NCBI RefSeq assembly: GCF_017353255.1
Contig: NZ_JAFMYU010000036.1
Span: 1-55,031 of the forward strand
Direction of reading: 5' to 3'
Length of the DNA stretch: 55,031 bases
Origin: Fibrella aquatilis
GTDB lineage: Bacteria > Bacteroidota > Bacteroidia > Cytophagales > Spirosomataceae
Shown: piece after piece, positions 34,846 through 43,896 of the stretch
How the letters are laid out: the number at the start of each line of letters is the position of its first letter
Position numbering within the stretch: position 1 is the first letter of the stretch
Notes under the pieces: model-generated
Database searches by the model: none
The model's input: the letters and a program-made list of their open reading frames with translations, nothing else
What the model was told of the DNA's origin: nothing
Program-made: the position numbers and the translations under genes

Positions 34846-35313
34846 ATGGGCCTATTAAACTTTTTCAAAGGTGTTGGCGAAAAAATCTTCGGTAAAGAAG
34901 AAACACCTGCCGCCAACACACCCGCTGCCGATCCAGAGCCGCTGAAAGCCAGTGCACTCCTCAACCATGTGAAGCAGCTGGGCCTGTCGTTCCAGAAGCT
35001 GACCGTGAAAACCAAAGGCGACACCGTGACGCTGGAAGGGCAGGTGGCCACGCAGGAAGACGCCGAGAAGATCGCGCTTGCCGTGGGTAACGTGGAAGGC
35101 GTAACGGTGGTAGACAACCAACTGGTTGTGGACAACCCGGAGCCAGAAGCCACGTATCACACAGTCGAGTCGGGCGATACGCTGTCGGCGATTTCGAAGA
35201 AAGTATATGGTGACCCCATGAAATACGGTGTCATTTTCGAAGCAAATAAGCCCATGCTGAAAAGCCCCGATCTGATCTATCCCGGTCAGGTACTGCGCAT
35301 TCCAGCGTTGTAA
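34846..35313 (+). CDS. BON and LysM domain protein
   Basis: The 155-residue product begins MGLLNFFKGVGEKIFG, continues with a BON domain (about 40-100; VKTKGDTVTLEGQVATQEDA, VEGVTVVDNQLVV) and ends with a LysM domain (about 105-153; YHTVESGDTLSAISKKVYGD, IYPGQVLRIP). It resembles the potassium-binding BON-LysM protein Kbp/YgaU. No signal peptide is present, which also fits Kbp. The ATG at 34846 is preferred over the upstream in-frame ATG at 34693-34695 region and earlier starts, which add unrelated sequence. Confidence 0.88.
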   Translation: MGLLNFFKGVGEKIFGKEETPAANTPAADPEPLKASALLNHVKQLGLSFQKLTVKTKGDTVTLEGQVATQEDAEKIALAVGNVEGVTVVDNQLVVDNPEPEATYHTVESGDTLSAISKKVYGDPMKYGVIFEANKPMLKSPDLIYPGQVLRIPAL

Positions 35314-35325
35314 ATGGTTGGGCAT

Positions 35326-35363
35326 AAAAAAGGCCTGCCACCATACGGTGGCAGGCCTTTTTT
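35326..35363. terminator. Intrinsic terminator after the BON-LysM gene
   Basis: A perfect 17-bp stem AAAAAAGGCCTGCCACC / GGTGGCAGGCCTTTTTT with an ATAC loop. It can work in both directions between convergent genes. Confidence 0.92.
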
Positions 35364-35454
35364 ATTGGTCATTTGCTGCGCTGTCATTCGGTAGTCATTG
35401 GTTGTAAAGACAATGAATGACTATTGAATGACAGCGCAGCGCAATGACCAATAA
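35362..35454. repeat. Inverted repeat, GGTCATT/GCGCTGTCATTC theme
   Basis: The left block starts at 35362 and the right block 35411-35454 pairs with it over about 43 bp with several mismatches. The right block ends directly at the nuclease stop codon (35455). The words GGTCATT and GCGCTGTCATTC are the same as in the accB-accC hairpin at 30120-30251, about 5 kb away. Confidence 0.8.
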
Positions 35455-36336
35455 CTAATTACTCCCAATGCCCTGGCTTTTCAGCGCCCGTTGCAGATCA
35501 GGAGAAAGGTTGGTGAAGAAGCGGAGACCTGTTTTTTGCTCTAACTCATTGATCGTGAGCTGGTAGCGCTGCCAGGGTAGATTTGGGTTGGCCTGGGTAT
35601 TGGGCATATAGACGGCAATGACGCGGGTGTTGGGGCCAATGCGGTTGAGGTCATCCATACCGTTAGGGAGAATCAACAACACCTTCCAGAGGGCGGCGGG
35701 AACCATCACGCGCCCCCCGGCAATGCTCGTGGCGCTACCCGCTTCGCCGTCGCCGCCCACGCCCGTTGGTCCTGCCGTGAGGTATACTTCGTTGCCATCG
35801 TCTACTAGTTTCCGGGCATACTCTTCTAAGTATTTCCAGGTCTCGCGGTTGTTGAGCGGCGCTTGCGGCACGACGTTTGATAGGACGAACGTGGCGGCAT
35901 TATCGGTCGGGCTGTTGTCGCGGTCGTCAGACGGGCAGAGGTGCCCCCGGTCGAAGCCGGTTCGGTTGTAGTCGGCCGTGGTGATAGTTGAAAAACCGGC
36001 GGGCAGGTCGGGGTCGGGCCGAAAGCTTTTGGTGCGGGCGGCAGTGCCCCGCCAGTCGAGGCTCAGGTGCCAGCTTACCCAGTTGGCAATGCCCCGGCTC
36101 TTGTTGAAGCAAAGCGCAAACTGCGGCTTGGTGATCAGGTAGTTGTTGGGGTCGGTTTGGGCCGCGCCGCTGGGGTTGCCCAGGGTGAGGTGTTCGCTAA
36201 CCGCCGTGACGTTGGCTTCAATTGGTGGCCGGGTCGGTGTTGGTGGTCGTAAACAGCCGCTAAGTGCGCTGACTAAACCAATGGTAAGACCAAGATGCGC
36301 CAGCCAGCCATAAACGGACGTTGATTTTGTTGCCAT
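35455..36336 (-). CDS. DNA/RNA non-specific endonuclease lipoprotein
   Basis: The 293-residue product has a lipoprotein signal ending ALSGC and a NUC1 domain: WHLSLDWRG, the catalytic DRGHLCPSDDR (His general base), the metal-binding Asn in VVPQAPLNNRETW and the C-terminal AVYMPN. It would degrade extracellular or periplasmic DNA and RNA. It stands alone, convergent with the BON-LysM gene. Confidence 0.92.
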   Translation of the reverse strand: MATKSTSVYGWLAHLGLTIGLVSALSGCLRPPTPTRPPIEANVTAVSEHLTLGNPSGAAQTDPNNYLITKPQFALCFNKSRGIANWVSWHLSLDWRGTAARTKSFRPDPDLPAGFSTITTADYNRTGFDRGHLCPSDDRDNSPTDNAATFVLSNVVPQAPLNNRETWKYLEEYARKLVDDGNEVYLTAGPTGVGGDGEAGSATSIAGGRVMVPAALWKVLLILPNGMDDLNRIGPNTRVIAVYMPNTQANPNLPWQRYQLTINELEQKTGLRFFTNLSPDLQRALKSQGIGSN

Positions 36337-36443
36337 ACTTACTGAACTTTACTTTAGAATCTAAGTGCCTGTACCCGTATAACGTACCGAATACCCAAAA
36401 ATGGCCTTTATTGGCCGAAAACCCATAGTACGACCCATATCGT

Positions 36444-38645
36444 ATGAGTAAGAAAAAACCGCCGGTGCCGCAACGCCCCGGCTACGGCGTTGGCCAGCCT
36501 TCAATGCCAGCGCCAACCCCACGCCCCGCCGCCGCCACACAGCCGGTTCGGTCACAGCCCGTTCGTAGTGCACCACTGCCACCGGTAGCCCGTCCCTCGA
36601 CTCCCGCCGCATCTGACCTGCCGCTGCCCTACACGCCTGTTGTCTGGTGGCCACTGGTGGTGCTGGGTGCCATTGGTGTACTGCTGTACGTGAACACTTT
36701 CGGCCATCAGTATGCGCTCGATGATATTGCCGCCATTGGGCAAAACCTGTTTGTGAAGCAGGGTCTGAAAGGCATCAACGACCTCATGCGCACCGAGTTC
36801 TGGCACTTCAGCAATATTTCGCTGGGGTATTACCGGCCGCTGTCGCTGATTACGTTTGCCCTGGAACAGGAATATTTCGGCGACAAACACCCCGAATACA
36901 GCCACATGATCAACGCGGCGCTTTACGGCCTCACGGGCGTAAGCCTGGGCGCGTTGCTGCAAAAATGGTTGCCCGGCAAGGTGGTGGTGGCGTTTTTGGT
37001 GGGGTTGGTATTTATCACGCACCCCGTCCACACCGAGATTGTGGCCAACATAAAAGGCCGCGACGAACTGCTGAGCTTCCTGTTTATCTCGCTGATGCTG
37101 CTCACCTACTGGAAACAGCTGGAGTCGAAGGCCAAATTTTGGTACGAAGGCCGCAAAGCTGACTGGGCGCTGGGCGGTTTGCTCACGGTGTTTAACGTAG
37201 TGGGCGGCTGGGTCATTGGCAGCAGCCTGCTGGTTAACTCGTTTGGGTCAACGGCGGGCGGCGTCATCGGCGTGCTTATTATGGGCGCGCTGTCTACCAC
37301 CTGGGTGGGCTTATCCTGCGCGGCGTTGTACTTTGCTTTTCTCTCGAAAGAGTCGTCGGTGGTGAGTCTGGCCCTGATTCCGGCCATGCAATATTGGTTT
37401 GGTAAGCGCACCGTATGGCGGTCGCTGGTGAGTTTGTGGCCACTGCTGATCATTGCTGCTCTGTTTTTCTACCAGAAAAAGCAGATGATCGGTACTCTTG
37501 TCGGCACTCCCCCCCTCGACTGGGCCAACTATCCCTACGCCATCTTGGACACAAAGACCTCGACCATGTTCAAGTTCTTCCTCTATTACCTGCGGCTGCT
37601 GGTGTTTCCCCACCCGCTGGTGTATGACTATTCGTATAACGTGATTCCCACTGGCGGCAAAGGCGATATTATGTCGTGGCTGGGTTTTGTGGCCCTGTTG
37701 GGTATGATCGTGCTGTCGTGGATCGGGTTTCGCCGCCGTTCGCTCTGGGGTTTCGGGCTGTTCTGGTTCTTCGTAACCATGATGCCGGGCCTGGGCTTCA
37801 TTGCCAGCCGGGGCGGTATTCTGGCCGAACGATTCCTGTACGCCTCAGTGATGGGCTTTGCCTTTGTGCTGGTGTGGGCCGTGCAGGCGCTGGCCGAGCG
37901 CATGGGCTGGTCGAAGGAAGTGGGCCAACCCGACGACGAGCTTATTTCGCTGATCGAAGTAGCCACGCCAAAACCGATGCTGTCGCGGGTGATGAACTAC
38001 GCGCCGCTGGCCCTGGTCATTGGGCTGACTACGGGCCTGTATTCGTTCAAAACCGTGACCCGCAACCCCGACTGGGAGAACAACTTCGTGCTGTTTAACT
38101 CAGCCCTGCCCTACGCCGGTACCAGTTGCCAGGTACAGCGGCACGTGGCTAACGAATGGATCGAAAAAGGCCTGAAAGAACGCGCCCGCATCGACACGGC
38201 CAATGTCCGTATGGCCCGCTATCAAACCAGGCCCGATTCGGTGAAGAAGTACCAGGCCATGCTGCCTGAATACAACAAGGAGGCCGGAAAATACGCCCGC
38301 TGGGCACTGGACCACCTCCAGGAGTCGTGCCGGATTTACCCCAATTTCGGCGAATCCTATTTCTCAATGGCCTATGTATTTCAGCGCATTACGCCCAATG
38401 TCGACTCGGCGAAGTATTATTACAAGCAAACTATCCGGGCGGCATCATCCTATGCTCCGGCCTATAATAACCTAGGCGTGATTTACCAGAACGAAGGCAA
38501 GTACCCGCTGGCATCGTATTATTACAACAAGTCGATGGAGGTGAATCCGGCCTATCAGGATGGCAAAAACAACTTTGCAGCCCTGAAGAAGGCCACGGGT
38601 CTGGACGTTCGTTTCCTGCCCGATTCGGTGATTACGAAAAACTGA
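36444..38645 (+). CDS. TMTC-like membrane glycosyltransferase with TPR tail
   Basis: The 733-residue protein has a Pro-rich cytoplasmic head (1-65), about ten or more membrane helices and a C-terminal TPR region (about 590-715; YAPAYNNLGVIYQNEGKYPLASYYYNKSMEVNP). The first loop has NTFGHQYALDDIAAI, and SLGYYRPLSLITFALE with HPVHTEIVANIKGRDELLS follow, as in TMTC O-mannosyltransferases and other GT-C enzymes. It may transfer sugar from a lipid carrier to exported proteins. Donor and acceptor cannot be read from the sequence. It has its own terminator. Confidence 0.83.
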   Translation: MSKKKPPVPQRPGYGVGQPSMPAPTPRPAAATQPVRSQPVRSAPLPPVARPSTPAASDLPLPYTPVVWWPLVVLGAIGVLLYVNTFGHQYALDDIAAIGQNLFVKQGLKGINDLMRTEFWHFSNISLGYYRPLSLITFALEQEYFGDKHPEYSHMINAALYGLTGVSLGALLQKWLPGKVVVAFLVGLVFITHPVHTEIVANIKGRDELLSFLFISLMLLTYWKQLESKAKFWYEGRKADWALGGLLTVFNVVGGWVIGSSLLVNSFGSTAGGVIGVLIMGALSTTWVGLSCAALYFAFLSKESSVVSLALIPAMQYWFGKRTVWRSLVSLWPLLIIAALFFYQKKQMIGTLVGTPPLDWANYPYAILDTKTSTMFKFFLYYLRLLVFPHPLVYDYSYNVIPTGGKGDIMSWLGFVALLGMIVLSWIGFRRRSLWGFGLFWFFVTMMPGLGFIASRGGILAERFLYASVMGFAFVLVWAVQALAERMGWSKEVGQPDDELISLIEVATPKPMLSRVMNYAPLALVIGLTTGLYSFKTVTRNPDWENNFVLFNSALPYAGTSCQVQRHVANEWIEKGLKERARIDTANVRMARYQTRPDSVKKYQAMLPEYNKEAGKYARWALDHLQESCRIYPNFGESYFSMAYVFQRITPNVDSAKYYYKQTIRAASSYAPAYNNLGVIYQNEGKYPLASYYYNKSMEVNPAYQDGKNNFAALKKATGLDVRFLPDSVITKN

Positions 38646-38671
38646 TAGTTAACACCTGCTCTTCCAGTTGC

Positions 38672-38706
38672 CAAAGGCCACTCGCAGCGAGTGGCCTTTG
38701 TTTTTT
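38672..38706 (+). terminator. Intrinsic terminator after the TMTC-like gene
   Basis: A stem CAAAGGCCACTCG / CGAGTGGCCTTTG with a short loop is followed by a run of six T. Confidence 0.88.
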
Positions 38707-38784
38707 CGACAAAGAGTCAGCCCGGATAGGCTATTTTTACATAGGTATTTTCGTGCCTGCTACACTAGTTACTACCCCCTTTCG

Positions 38785-39993
38785 ATGAATCAATCTACTG
38801 GCCATCAGTTGCCTTTTGACAACCAAACAGGCGCGTTGTTGCACAAATCGGGTAAACGCCGGTCTGTTCGGGAGCAGTTGTTACTGCGTGAAGCCCAGCT
38901 TAGTCAGGCGCAGCGTATGGCAGGCATGGCTAGCTGGGAATGGTATTTCGGCGACACGGCCATTCGCTGGAGTCCGGAAATGTATGTATTCTGGGGCTAT
39001 GAACCTGACGAAATTGAAGTTGATCTGGACAGCGTGGCCCAGCAAACGCACCTCGACGACCTGCCCATTCTACAGTCGGCGATTGGCCGGGCGCTGGCGG
39101 GCGAGAACGTAGAGATGAAGTACCGGCGGTATGATAAGTTTGGCCGCGAGATTTTCATTCACACCATCGGGCGGATCATCCGCAATGAGCAGGGGCAACC
39201 GGTGGGTGTGTTTGGCATCGACATGAATATTACGAAGCAACAGGAGCAGGAGGCTGCGTTGCTGGCACTGAATGCCGAATTAGCAGCTAAGAATCGGGAA
39301 CTGGAGCGGCGCAACAACGAGTTGGCCTCGTTTACGTATATGGCCAGTCATGATCTTCAGGAGCCGTTGCGCAAAATAAAGACCTTCAACGGCATGATTC
39401 TGACCACTGAAGCGGCTGGTTTCACTGAGCAGGGTAAAGACTATTTCCGCCGGACCATTGCCACCGCCGACCGGATGCAGTTGCTGATCCGCGACCTGAT
39501 TGCCTATGCCCAGCTAAACGATGCCACCGACCTGCACGAACCCACCGATCTGGCGCAGCTACTGGCCGAAGTACAAACCGAGTTTCGTGATGAAATAACC
39601 GAGAAAGGGGCCGTGATCGAAGTCGGTCAGTTGCCGACTGTGACGGTGGTTCGGTTTATGTTCAGGCAGTTACTGGAGAATCTGCTGAGCAACGCCTTGA
39701 AGTACAGTGATCCAGCTAAAATGCTCCGGATACACCTCACCCATGAAATCCTACATGCTACGGAAGGTGGTACGAATCAGCTAGTTATGCGCGATAATGG
39801 CATTGGTTTCGACCCGATATACAACGAGCGGGTGTTGGGCGTTTTTCAGCGACTTCATGGCCGTACTGCCTATTCAGGCACGGGCATTGGTTTGGCTATT
39901 TGCCAGCGCATCATGCAAAATCACGGTGGCACCATTCACGCCGACGGCACCCCCGGCCAGGGCGCCACCTTTGTCATGCGCTGGCCTGCTTAG
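38785..39993 (+). CDS. PAS-domain sensor histidine kinase
   Basis: From the ATG at 38785 the product is 402 residues and soluble. It has one PAS_3 fold (about 40-165; ASWEWYFGDTAIRWSPEMYVFWGYEPDEI), a short coiled coil, a HisKA domain with YMASHDLQEPLRKIKTFNGM, and a HATPase domain with MRDNGIGFDPIYNERVLGVF and GTGIGLAICQRIM. No regulator is adjacent. The HisKA matches the kinase at 17643-19976. The earlier in-frame ATG would overlap the upstream terminator. Confidence 0.9.
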   Translation: MNQSTGHQLPFDNQTGALLHKSGKRRSVREQLLLREAQLSQAQRMAGMASWEWYFGDTAIRWSPEMYVFWGYEPDEIEVDLDSVAQQTHLDDLPILQSAIGRALAGENVEMKYRRYDKFGREIFIHTIGRIIRNEQGQPVGVFGIDMNITKQQEQEAALLALNAELAAKNRELERRNNELASFTYMASHDLQEPLRKIKTFNGMILTTEAAGFTEQGKDYFRRTIATADRMQLLIRDLIAYAQLNDATDLHEPTDLAQLLAEVQTEFRDEITEKGAVIEVGQLPTVTVVRFMFRQLLENLLSNALKYSDPAKMLRIHLTHEILHATEGGTNQLVMRDNGIGFDPIYNERVLGVFQRLHGRTAYSGTGIGLAICQRIMQNHGGTIHADGTPGQGATFVMRWPA

Positions 39994-40090
39994 GTACACC
40001 TCCAGGCAGGATATTGTCGAGCGAAAATCGGTAAAGTGTGGCATTATTGCCTGTCTAAATAGTCATTTTTGTTAGATAATTCGATTGCCA

Positions 40091-41281
40091 ATGATCGCTC
40101 ACCCGCTTGTTGCCCTGCGCCACGACCTCCACCAGCACCCCGAACTGTCGGGTCAGGAAAGAGAAACTGCCCGCCGCCTTATTGCTTTCGTGCAACCCTT
40201 TGCGCCTACCCGCATCGTCAGCGAACTGGGTGGTACGGGCGTAGCGGTGGTCTATGACTTTGGCGCGGGTGGTCCAACGCTGCTCTTCCGGGCCGAACTT
40301 GATGCCCTGCCCATTGAGGAAACCAACGTCTTTACGCACCGTTCGAGCCGGGCGGGCGTGTCGCACAAGTGCGGGCACGATGGTCATGCAGCCGCGCTCG
40401 CCGGGCTGGCCCCGTGGCTGCATAACCGGGCGTTTGAAGCCGGGCGCGTGATTTTACTGTTTCAGCCAGCCGAAGAAACCGGCAAAGGAGCCAGAGCCGT
40501 GCTGGATGACCCGCGCTTTGCCGACCTGCGCCCCGACTATGTATTTTCGCTGCACAACGTGCCCGGCTATCCGATGCATGAAGTAGTCTGGGTGAAGGGG
40601 CAGTTTAGTCCTACGGTACAGAGCATGGCTATTCGGCTGTATGGTAAAGAGGCGCACGCGTCGGAACCCGAAAACGGTATCAACCCCACGTTGGCCGTGG
40701 CCGATCTGGTTCGGGCGTTCGATGCGCGGGTGGTGGCCGACCCCGCCCGCGCCGACTTCGCCCTTGTTACACCCATATACCTGCGGGTTGGCCAACCCGA
40801 CTACGGTATATCGGCGGGCTACGGCGAGGCGCACTTTACACTACGTACCTGGCAACCCCAACCTATGGAAGAACTGGTACGCACATTGACAACCCACCTC
40901 GATTCTATCTGCCGCGTTTACCACCTGCAATCAGACGTGCGCTGGTTCGATTATTTTCCCACGACTCTCAACGATACTTACTGCAACGCAATGGTCACGA
41001 AGGCCACCGTTTTGGCCCAACTGCCCATTCGGCAGCGGCCCACGCCGTTTAAGTTTGGCGAAGATTTTGGCTGGTTTACACAGGCGTTTCCGGGGGCTAT
41101 GGTTGGCTTAGGCGCTGGGTTAGATACGCCCGCCCTGCACAACCCCGACTACGATTTCCCCGACGAACTGCTCGACACGGGCGTTCGGCTTTTTGGCGGT
41201 ATCATCGAGCAATTTTTGACTTACGCGTCGATGGGGTTGCGGGGCGAGGCTAGTCTTTATACTGGCGCACGGACCATTTAA
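40091..41281 (+). CDS. M20-family amidohydrolase/peptidase
   Basis: The product of about 396 residues is an M20D amidohydrolase with RHDLHQHPELSGQE at the N-terminus, the metal/catalytic KCGHDGHAAALAG motif, FQPAEETGKGA, and SLHNVPGYP. It likely cleaves N-acyl amino acids or similar amides in the cytoplasm. An in-frame TTG two codons earlier is less likely than the ATG. A possible small minus-strand gene overlaps its last 32 bp. Confidence 0.9.
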   Translation: MIAHPLVALRHDLHQHPELSGQERETARRLIAFVQPFAPTRIVSELGGTGVAVVYDFGAGGPTLLFRAELDALPIEETNVFTHRSSRAGVSHKCGHDGHAAALAGLAPWLHNRAFEAGRVILLFQPAEETGKGARAVLDDPRFADLRPDYVFSLHNVPGYPMHEVVWVKGQFSPTVQSMAIRLYGKEAHASEPENGINPTLAVADLVRAFDARVVADPARADFALVTPIYLRVGQPDYGISAGYGEAHFTLRTWQPQPMEELVRTLTTHLDSICRVYHLQSDVRWFDYFPTTLNDTYCNAMVTKATVLAQLPIRQRPTPFKFGEDFGWFTQAFPGAMVGLGAGLDTPALHNPDYDFPDELLDTGVRLFGGIIEQFLTYASMGLRGEASLYTGARTI

Positions 41282-41366
41282 CCACGGACCCCAGCACGAA
41301 AGCGATAAAAACGAGAAAGACAACCTGCCATATAATCAGGCCGGTATCTGGTGTTAGTAGGTTCAT
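41250..41366 (-). CDS. Possible 38-residue single-helix membrane protein
   Basis: An ATG-started frame on the minus strand encodes 38 residues: a short MNLLTPDTGL head, one hydrophobic helix (IIWQVVFLVFIAFVLGSVV) and a basic tail KWSVRQYKD. The head and helix resemble small Bacteroidota membrane proteins and the N-terminus of ATP synthase subunit b. It fills most of the gap after the S41 peptidase and overlaps the M20 gene by 32 bp on the other strand. Confidence 0.5.
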   Translation of the reverse strand: MNLLTPDTGLIIWQVVFLVFIAFVLGSVVKWSVRQYKD

Positions 41367-41436
41367 GATGGGTCGAGCAACGCCTGTAGCGTTTCGCGGT
41401 TGGTTGGCTGGTCGAAGATAGCTTATCATAAATGGT

Positions 41437-43101
41437 TCAACGCCGACTAGCTAACTCAACGGCCCGTTCCAGCACTTCATCACGGCCTGCGCCAATGCCT
41501 GCTGCGGTGGGGCGAACCAGCACGTCGGGCACGATGCCGATTCGTTGGGTTTCGCGCCCGTCTGGATAGTACACGCCAATGCCGCTGAAGGCCGTTCGGT
41601 AGCCACCCGGCAGCGGTACCCACGAAATGTTACCATCGGCACCGGCGGTGGGGCTACCAACCAGCACCGTGTTTGAATACGTGCGGAAGGCCATTGCCGT
41701 AAATTCGGCATGGCTTTGGGTCTCTTCATTGACCAGCACAATCACCCGACCCATAAAACGTTTGCCTACCGGGCCGGGTAATTCGCTTGAGCCAACGTCA
41801 CTGAAAACGCCCGGGAACCGCAGGTCGGGGCCAGTAAACCGGGCAAATGTTGTCGGCTGTCCGGTTAGGTATCGTTTGACCAGCCAATAGGTGCCTTTAG
41901 GGTAGTTGCGAAGGTCGAAAATGATCGTTTTTGCGGTCAGCAACGGTTTCATCACACTGTCTACCCTGGGCGACGTAAGTACTCCCATGTTCACGTACCC
42001 AATGCTATCGGTAAGCCATTTGCTGACGGGTGTGGGCGCTTTTGAGCTTGCCGCGTATTTTCTGTCGAGTTCGCTATACAAAAAACGCGACATGGCAACA
42101 ACGGTGTCCTGTCCGTTTTGAGTGATCGTCAGGGTAGCCTGTCTGGTAGTTCCCACGCAAATCAAATGCCTGATATCGCGTAGTAAAGTTGCTTCACTGG
42201 AGGCTACGGTTGTGTTGCGAAGGATGTCGATACGCTCCTTGATGGCTATTCCATCTACCTTACTAATGACCGTCCCCACTTTTATTGCCCGTGGTAGGGT
42301 AGCCGAATTAGCGTGTAATTGTGTTATAATAGCCTTGTTATCAAGTAGTTGTATTGTGATTGGCAACCAATAGGTGCCCAGGTCGCACCGTAGGCAGCGC
42401 GACTTATCGACCGTTTCAATGAATCCATGGCTGTCCTGAATAGTAGCCACCAGTTGGTACAACGAATGTTGGTAACGCTGCTCTGTATCTGCCTGCCGAA
42501 AAACCGGGATAAGTTTGGTGAGCACATCAGACCAGTTTGAATCTATGGCATATTTATAGGGGAAGAAATAGTGGATGATGTTCCAGTAGCGAAATAGGGC
42601 CAACAACCGGTAGGCCTCGTCGGGCAGGGGCATGTCGGCATAGGCTTTCTCGTTTTCGAAGGTCGTATTATTAATGCCCTTCACCTGCTGTACGTAGTAA
42701 TTAGCGCCCTGATTGCGATTGTCTTTCAAGTACATTAGCCGCTCCCGAACGGCGGTTGTCAAGGTGGTTGAATCGGCCAGAAAAGCCATGTCGAGGTTAC
42801 GCCGGTGGGCCATGGGTAAGTCTGCTTCTGCGAGGCATTTGCGGCAGGGTTTAACAGGCCCCAGCCCGGTCAGTAACTGATCGTATAGGGCAGAAAGCTG
42901 CGCCCGGTTCTGCGCCTGCTGCACGGCGGGCAGTAGCTCGATGAGGCGCTGATCCCAGTCTAGTTTGCCCGTTGCTACTGCTGGGTGATAGTACTTCAGA
43001 AACCCCCATATATGACAAAGGGAGCTAAGTTTTTGGGTGTCAGACAGCGGTTGGGCACAGGCCGTTGAGCCAATAAACAGGATAAAAAGCAGGTAGCGCA
43101 T
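41437..43101 (-). CDS. S41-family secreted peptidase
   Basis: The 554-residue product has a short signal peptide (RYLLFILFIGSTACAQ), a long N-terminal helical region, a PDZ-like segment (about 255-330; GTVISKVDGIAI) and a C-terminal S41 tail-specific protease domain (about 360-520) with the nucleophile Ser in ETQSHAEFTAMAFR and VLVGSPTAGADGN. It should act in the periplasm or at the cell surface. The cysteine-rich KPCRKCL and SRCLRCD pairs are unusual and may form disulfides. Confidence 0.87.
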   Translation of the reverse strand: MRYLLFILFIGSTACAQPLSDTQKLSSLCHIWGFLKYYHPAVATGKLDWDQRLIELLPAVQQAQNRAQLSALYDQLLTGLGPVKPCRKCLAEADLPMAHRRNLDMAFLADSTTLTTAVRERLMYLKDNRNQGANYYVQQVKGINNTTFENEKAYADMPLPDEAYRLLALFRYWNIIHYFFPYKYAIDSNWSDVLTKLIPVFRQADTEQRYQHSLYQLVATIQDSHGFIETVDKSRCLRCDLGTYWLPITIQLLDNKAIITQLHANSATLPRAIKVGTVISKVDGIAIKERIDILRNTTVASSEATLLRDIRHLICVGTTRQATLTITQNGQDTVVAMSRFLYSELDRKYAASSKAPTPVSKWLTDSIGYVNMGVLTSPRVDSVMKPLLTAKTIIFDLRNYPKGTYWLVKRYLTGQPTTFARFTGPDLRFPGVFSDVGSSELPGPVGKRFMGRVIVLVNEETQSHAEFTAMAFRTYSNTVLVGSPTAGADGNISWVPLPGGYRTAFSGIGVYYPDGRETQRIGIVPDVLVRPTAAGIGAGRDEVLERAVELASRR

Positions 43102-43200
43102 AAGCAGCGGGTGAAAGGGTTTGGCTGTTGACCAACCTCAGCCACCAATCGTTGCAAACGCCTTCGTTAACAACTGTTAAAGGAGCGATGTGCCAAGCAA

Positions 43201-43242
43201 CTCAGTCAGGATTTTCTGGGCGGCGATGGAGATGATGGTGCC
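43201..43242. repeat. Direct repeat copy 1: remnant of the mutB 3' end
   Basis: This 42-bp sequence is 38/42 identical to 43927-43968 inside mutB, with a 29-bp perfect core (43207-43235). On the minus strand it still reads as a MutB C-terminus, [15 protein letters not shown], then GTSLL and a stop. It touches the toxin pseudogene stop. It looks like one boundary of an inserted cassette. Confidence 0.88.
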
Positions 43243-43577
43243 TACGGAATAAACTCGACGTGATTGACCATTTCCTGCGGCTCCAGCACTTCGTGAATTA
43301 GTAATAAACCTTGAATGACTACACCGATTGGTGTGCGCTGATGCGCGTACACGATGCCGGTATGCGGGATGCCAGCAGCATGGAGCCGCAGAAAATCATC
43401 ATCTTATGAGAAGATAATGCAATGACTATCAGTAGAGAATGTGAGATGATCTGTATCTGGTATTCCTAACAAGCCTGCTCCCTGACACGTCAACACATCT
43501 ACTCCCCGGCGACGCAATCCGTCAACAACAGCTCTGGCGACCTGCTCATCCGTGTAAAAACGAATGCGCTCAGCCAC
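43242..43577 (-). pseudogene. DUF5615 PIN-like toxin with one in-frame stop
   Basis: Read from the GTG at 43577, the frame encodes a DUF5615-type PIN-like protein: RIRFYTDEQVARAVVDGLRR, then GVDVLTCQGAGLLG. Codon 58 is TAA (43404-43406), after which the same frame continues DDDFLRLHAAGIPHTGIVYA, then EVLEPQEMVNHVEF and ends at TAG (43242-43244). The full frame is 111 codons, the usual family length, without any frameshift. Relatives normally have a residue such as His before this Asp-x-Asp-Phe. The gene overlaps the DUF433 antitoxin by 8 bp. It is probably inactivated. Confidence 0.85.
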
Positions 43578-43863
43578 GTTGGTTTAGTTTGGATGGGGTT
43601 GCCTTGCGCAGATCCTGGACAAATTGCTCAGTCTGATTCATGGCTAACTCAATCGCATCTTGGTGATCGAAATAGTAAGCCAACGCCGCGTAAACATCGC
43701 CTAGAGACAAGCTATAAGCTGTAGCAATTTCATCCGCCGACCAACCCATCAATTCATGCCAAACTGCAACCTGACCAACGGTAATTCGATGCCCTGCAAT
43801 TCGCGGCTGACCGCCAGCAATGCCGGGCGTTTGTACTATGTGCGCGTCTAAGGTAGTGACCAT
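43570..43863 (-). CDS. DUF433-domain antitoxin
   Basis: The 97-residue protein is a DUF433 member with the block GGQPRIAGHRITVGQVAVWH, then GWSADEIATAYSLSLGDVYAALAYY, which forms a winged-helix-like DNA-binding fold. DUF433 genes are the usual upstream partner of DUF5615 PIN-like toxins, and here it directly precedes one and overlaps it. It probably represses its own promoter and neutralises the toxin. The toxin is broken, so the antitoxin is either a remnant or still protects against homologues. It lies 33 bp after mutB. Confidence 0.85.
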   Translation of the reverse strand: MVTTLDAHIVQTPGIAGGQPRIAGHRITVGQVAVWHELMGWSADEIATAYSLSLGDVYAALAYYFDHQDAIELAMNQTEQFVQDLRKATPSKLNQRG

Positions 43864-43896
43864 ACCGATGTTGGTTATTTAGTGAAGATACAAAAT

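Noticed and set aside
36361-36654. A minus-strand gene overlapping the start of the TMTC-like gene
   Set aside because: Its composition is that of the Pro-rich coding region read backwards, and no promoter or family match is visible.
43102-43200. A separate gene or promoter between the S41 peptidase and the mutB remnant
   Set aside because: The roughly 100 bp contain only the remnant MutB tail and no TAnnTTTG box or credible frame.
43404-43406. Stop-codon recoding in the DUF5615 frame
   Set aside because: TAA is not a known selenocysteine or pyrrolysine codon and no special downstream structure is seen, so a nonsense mutation is the simpler reading.
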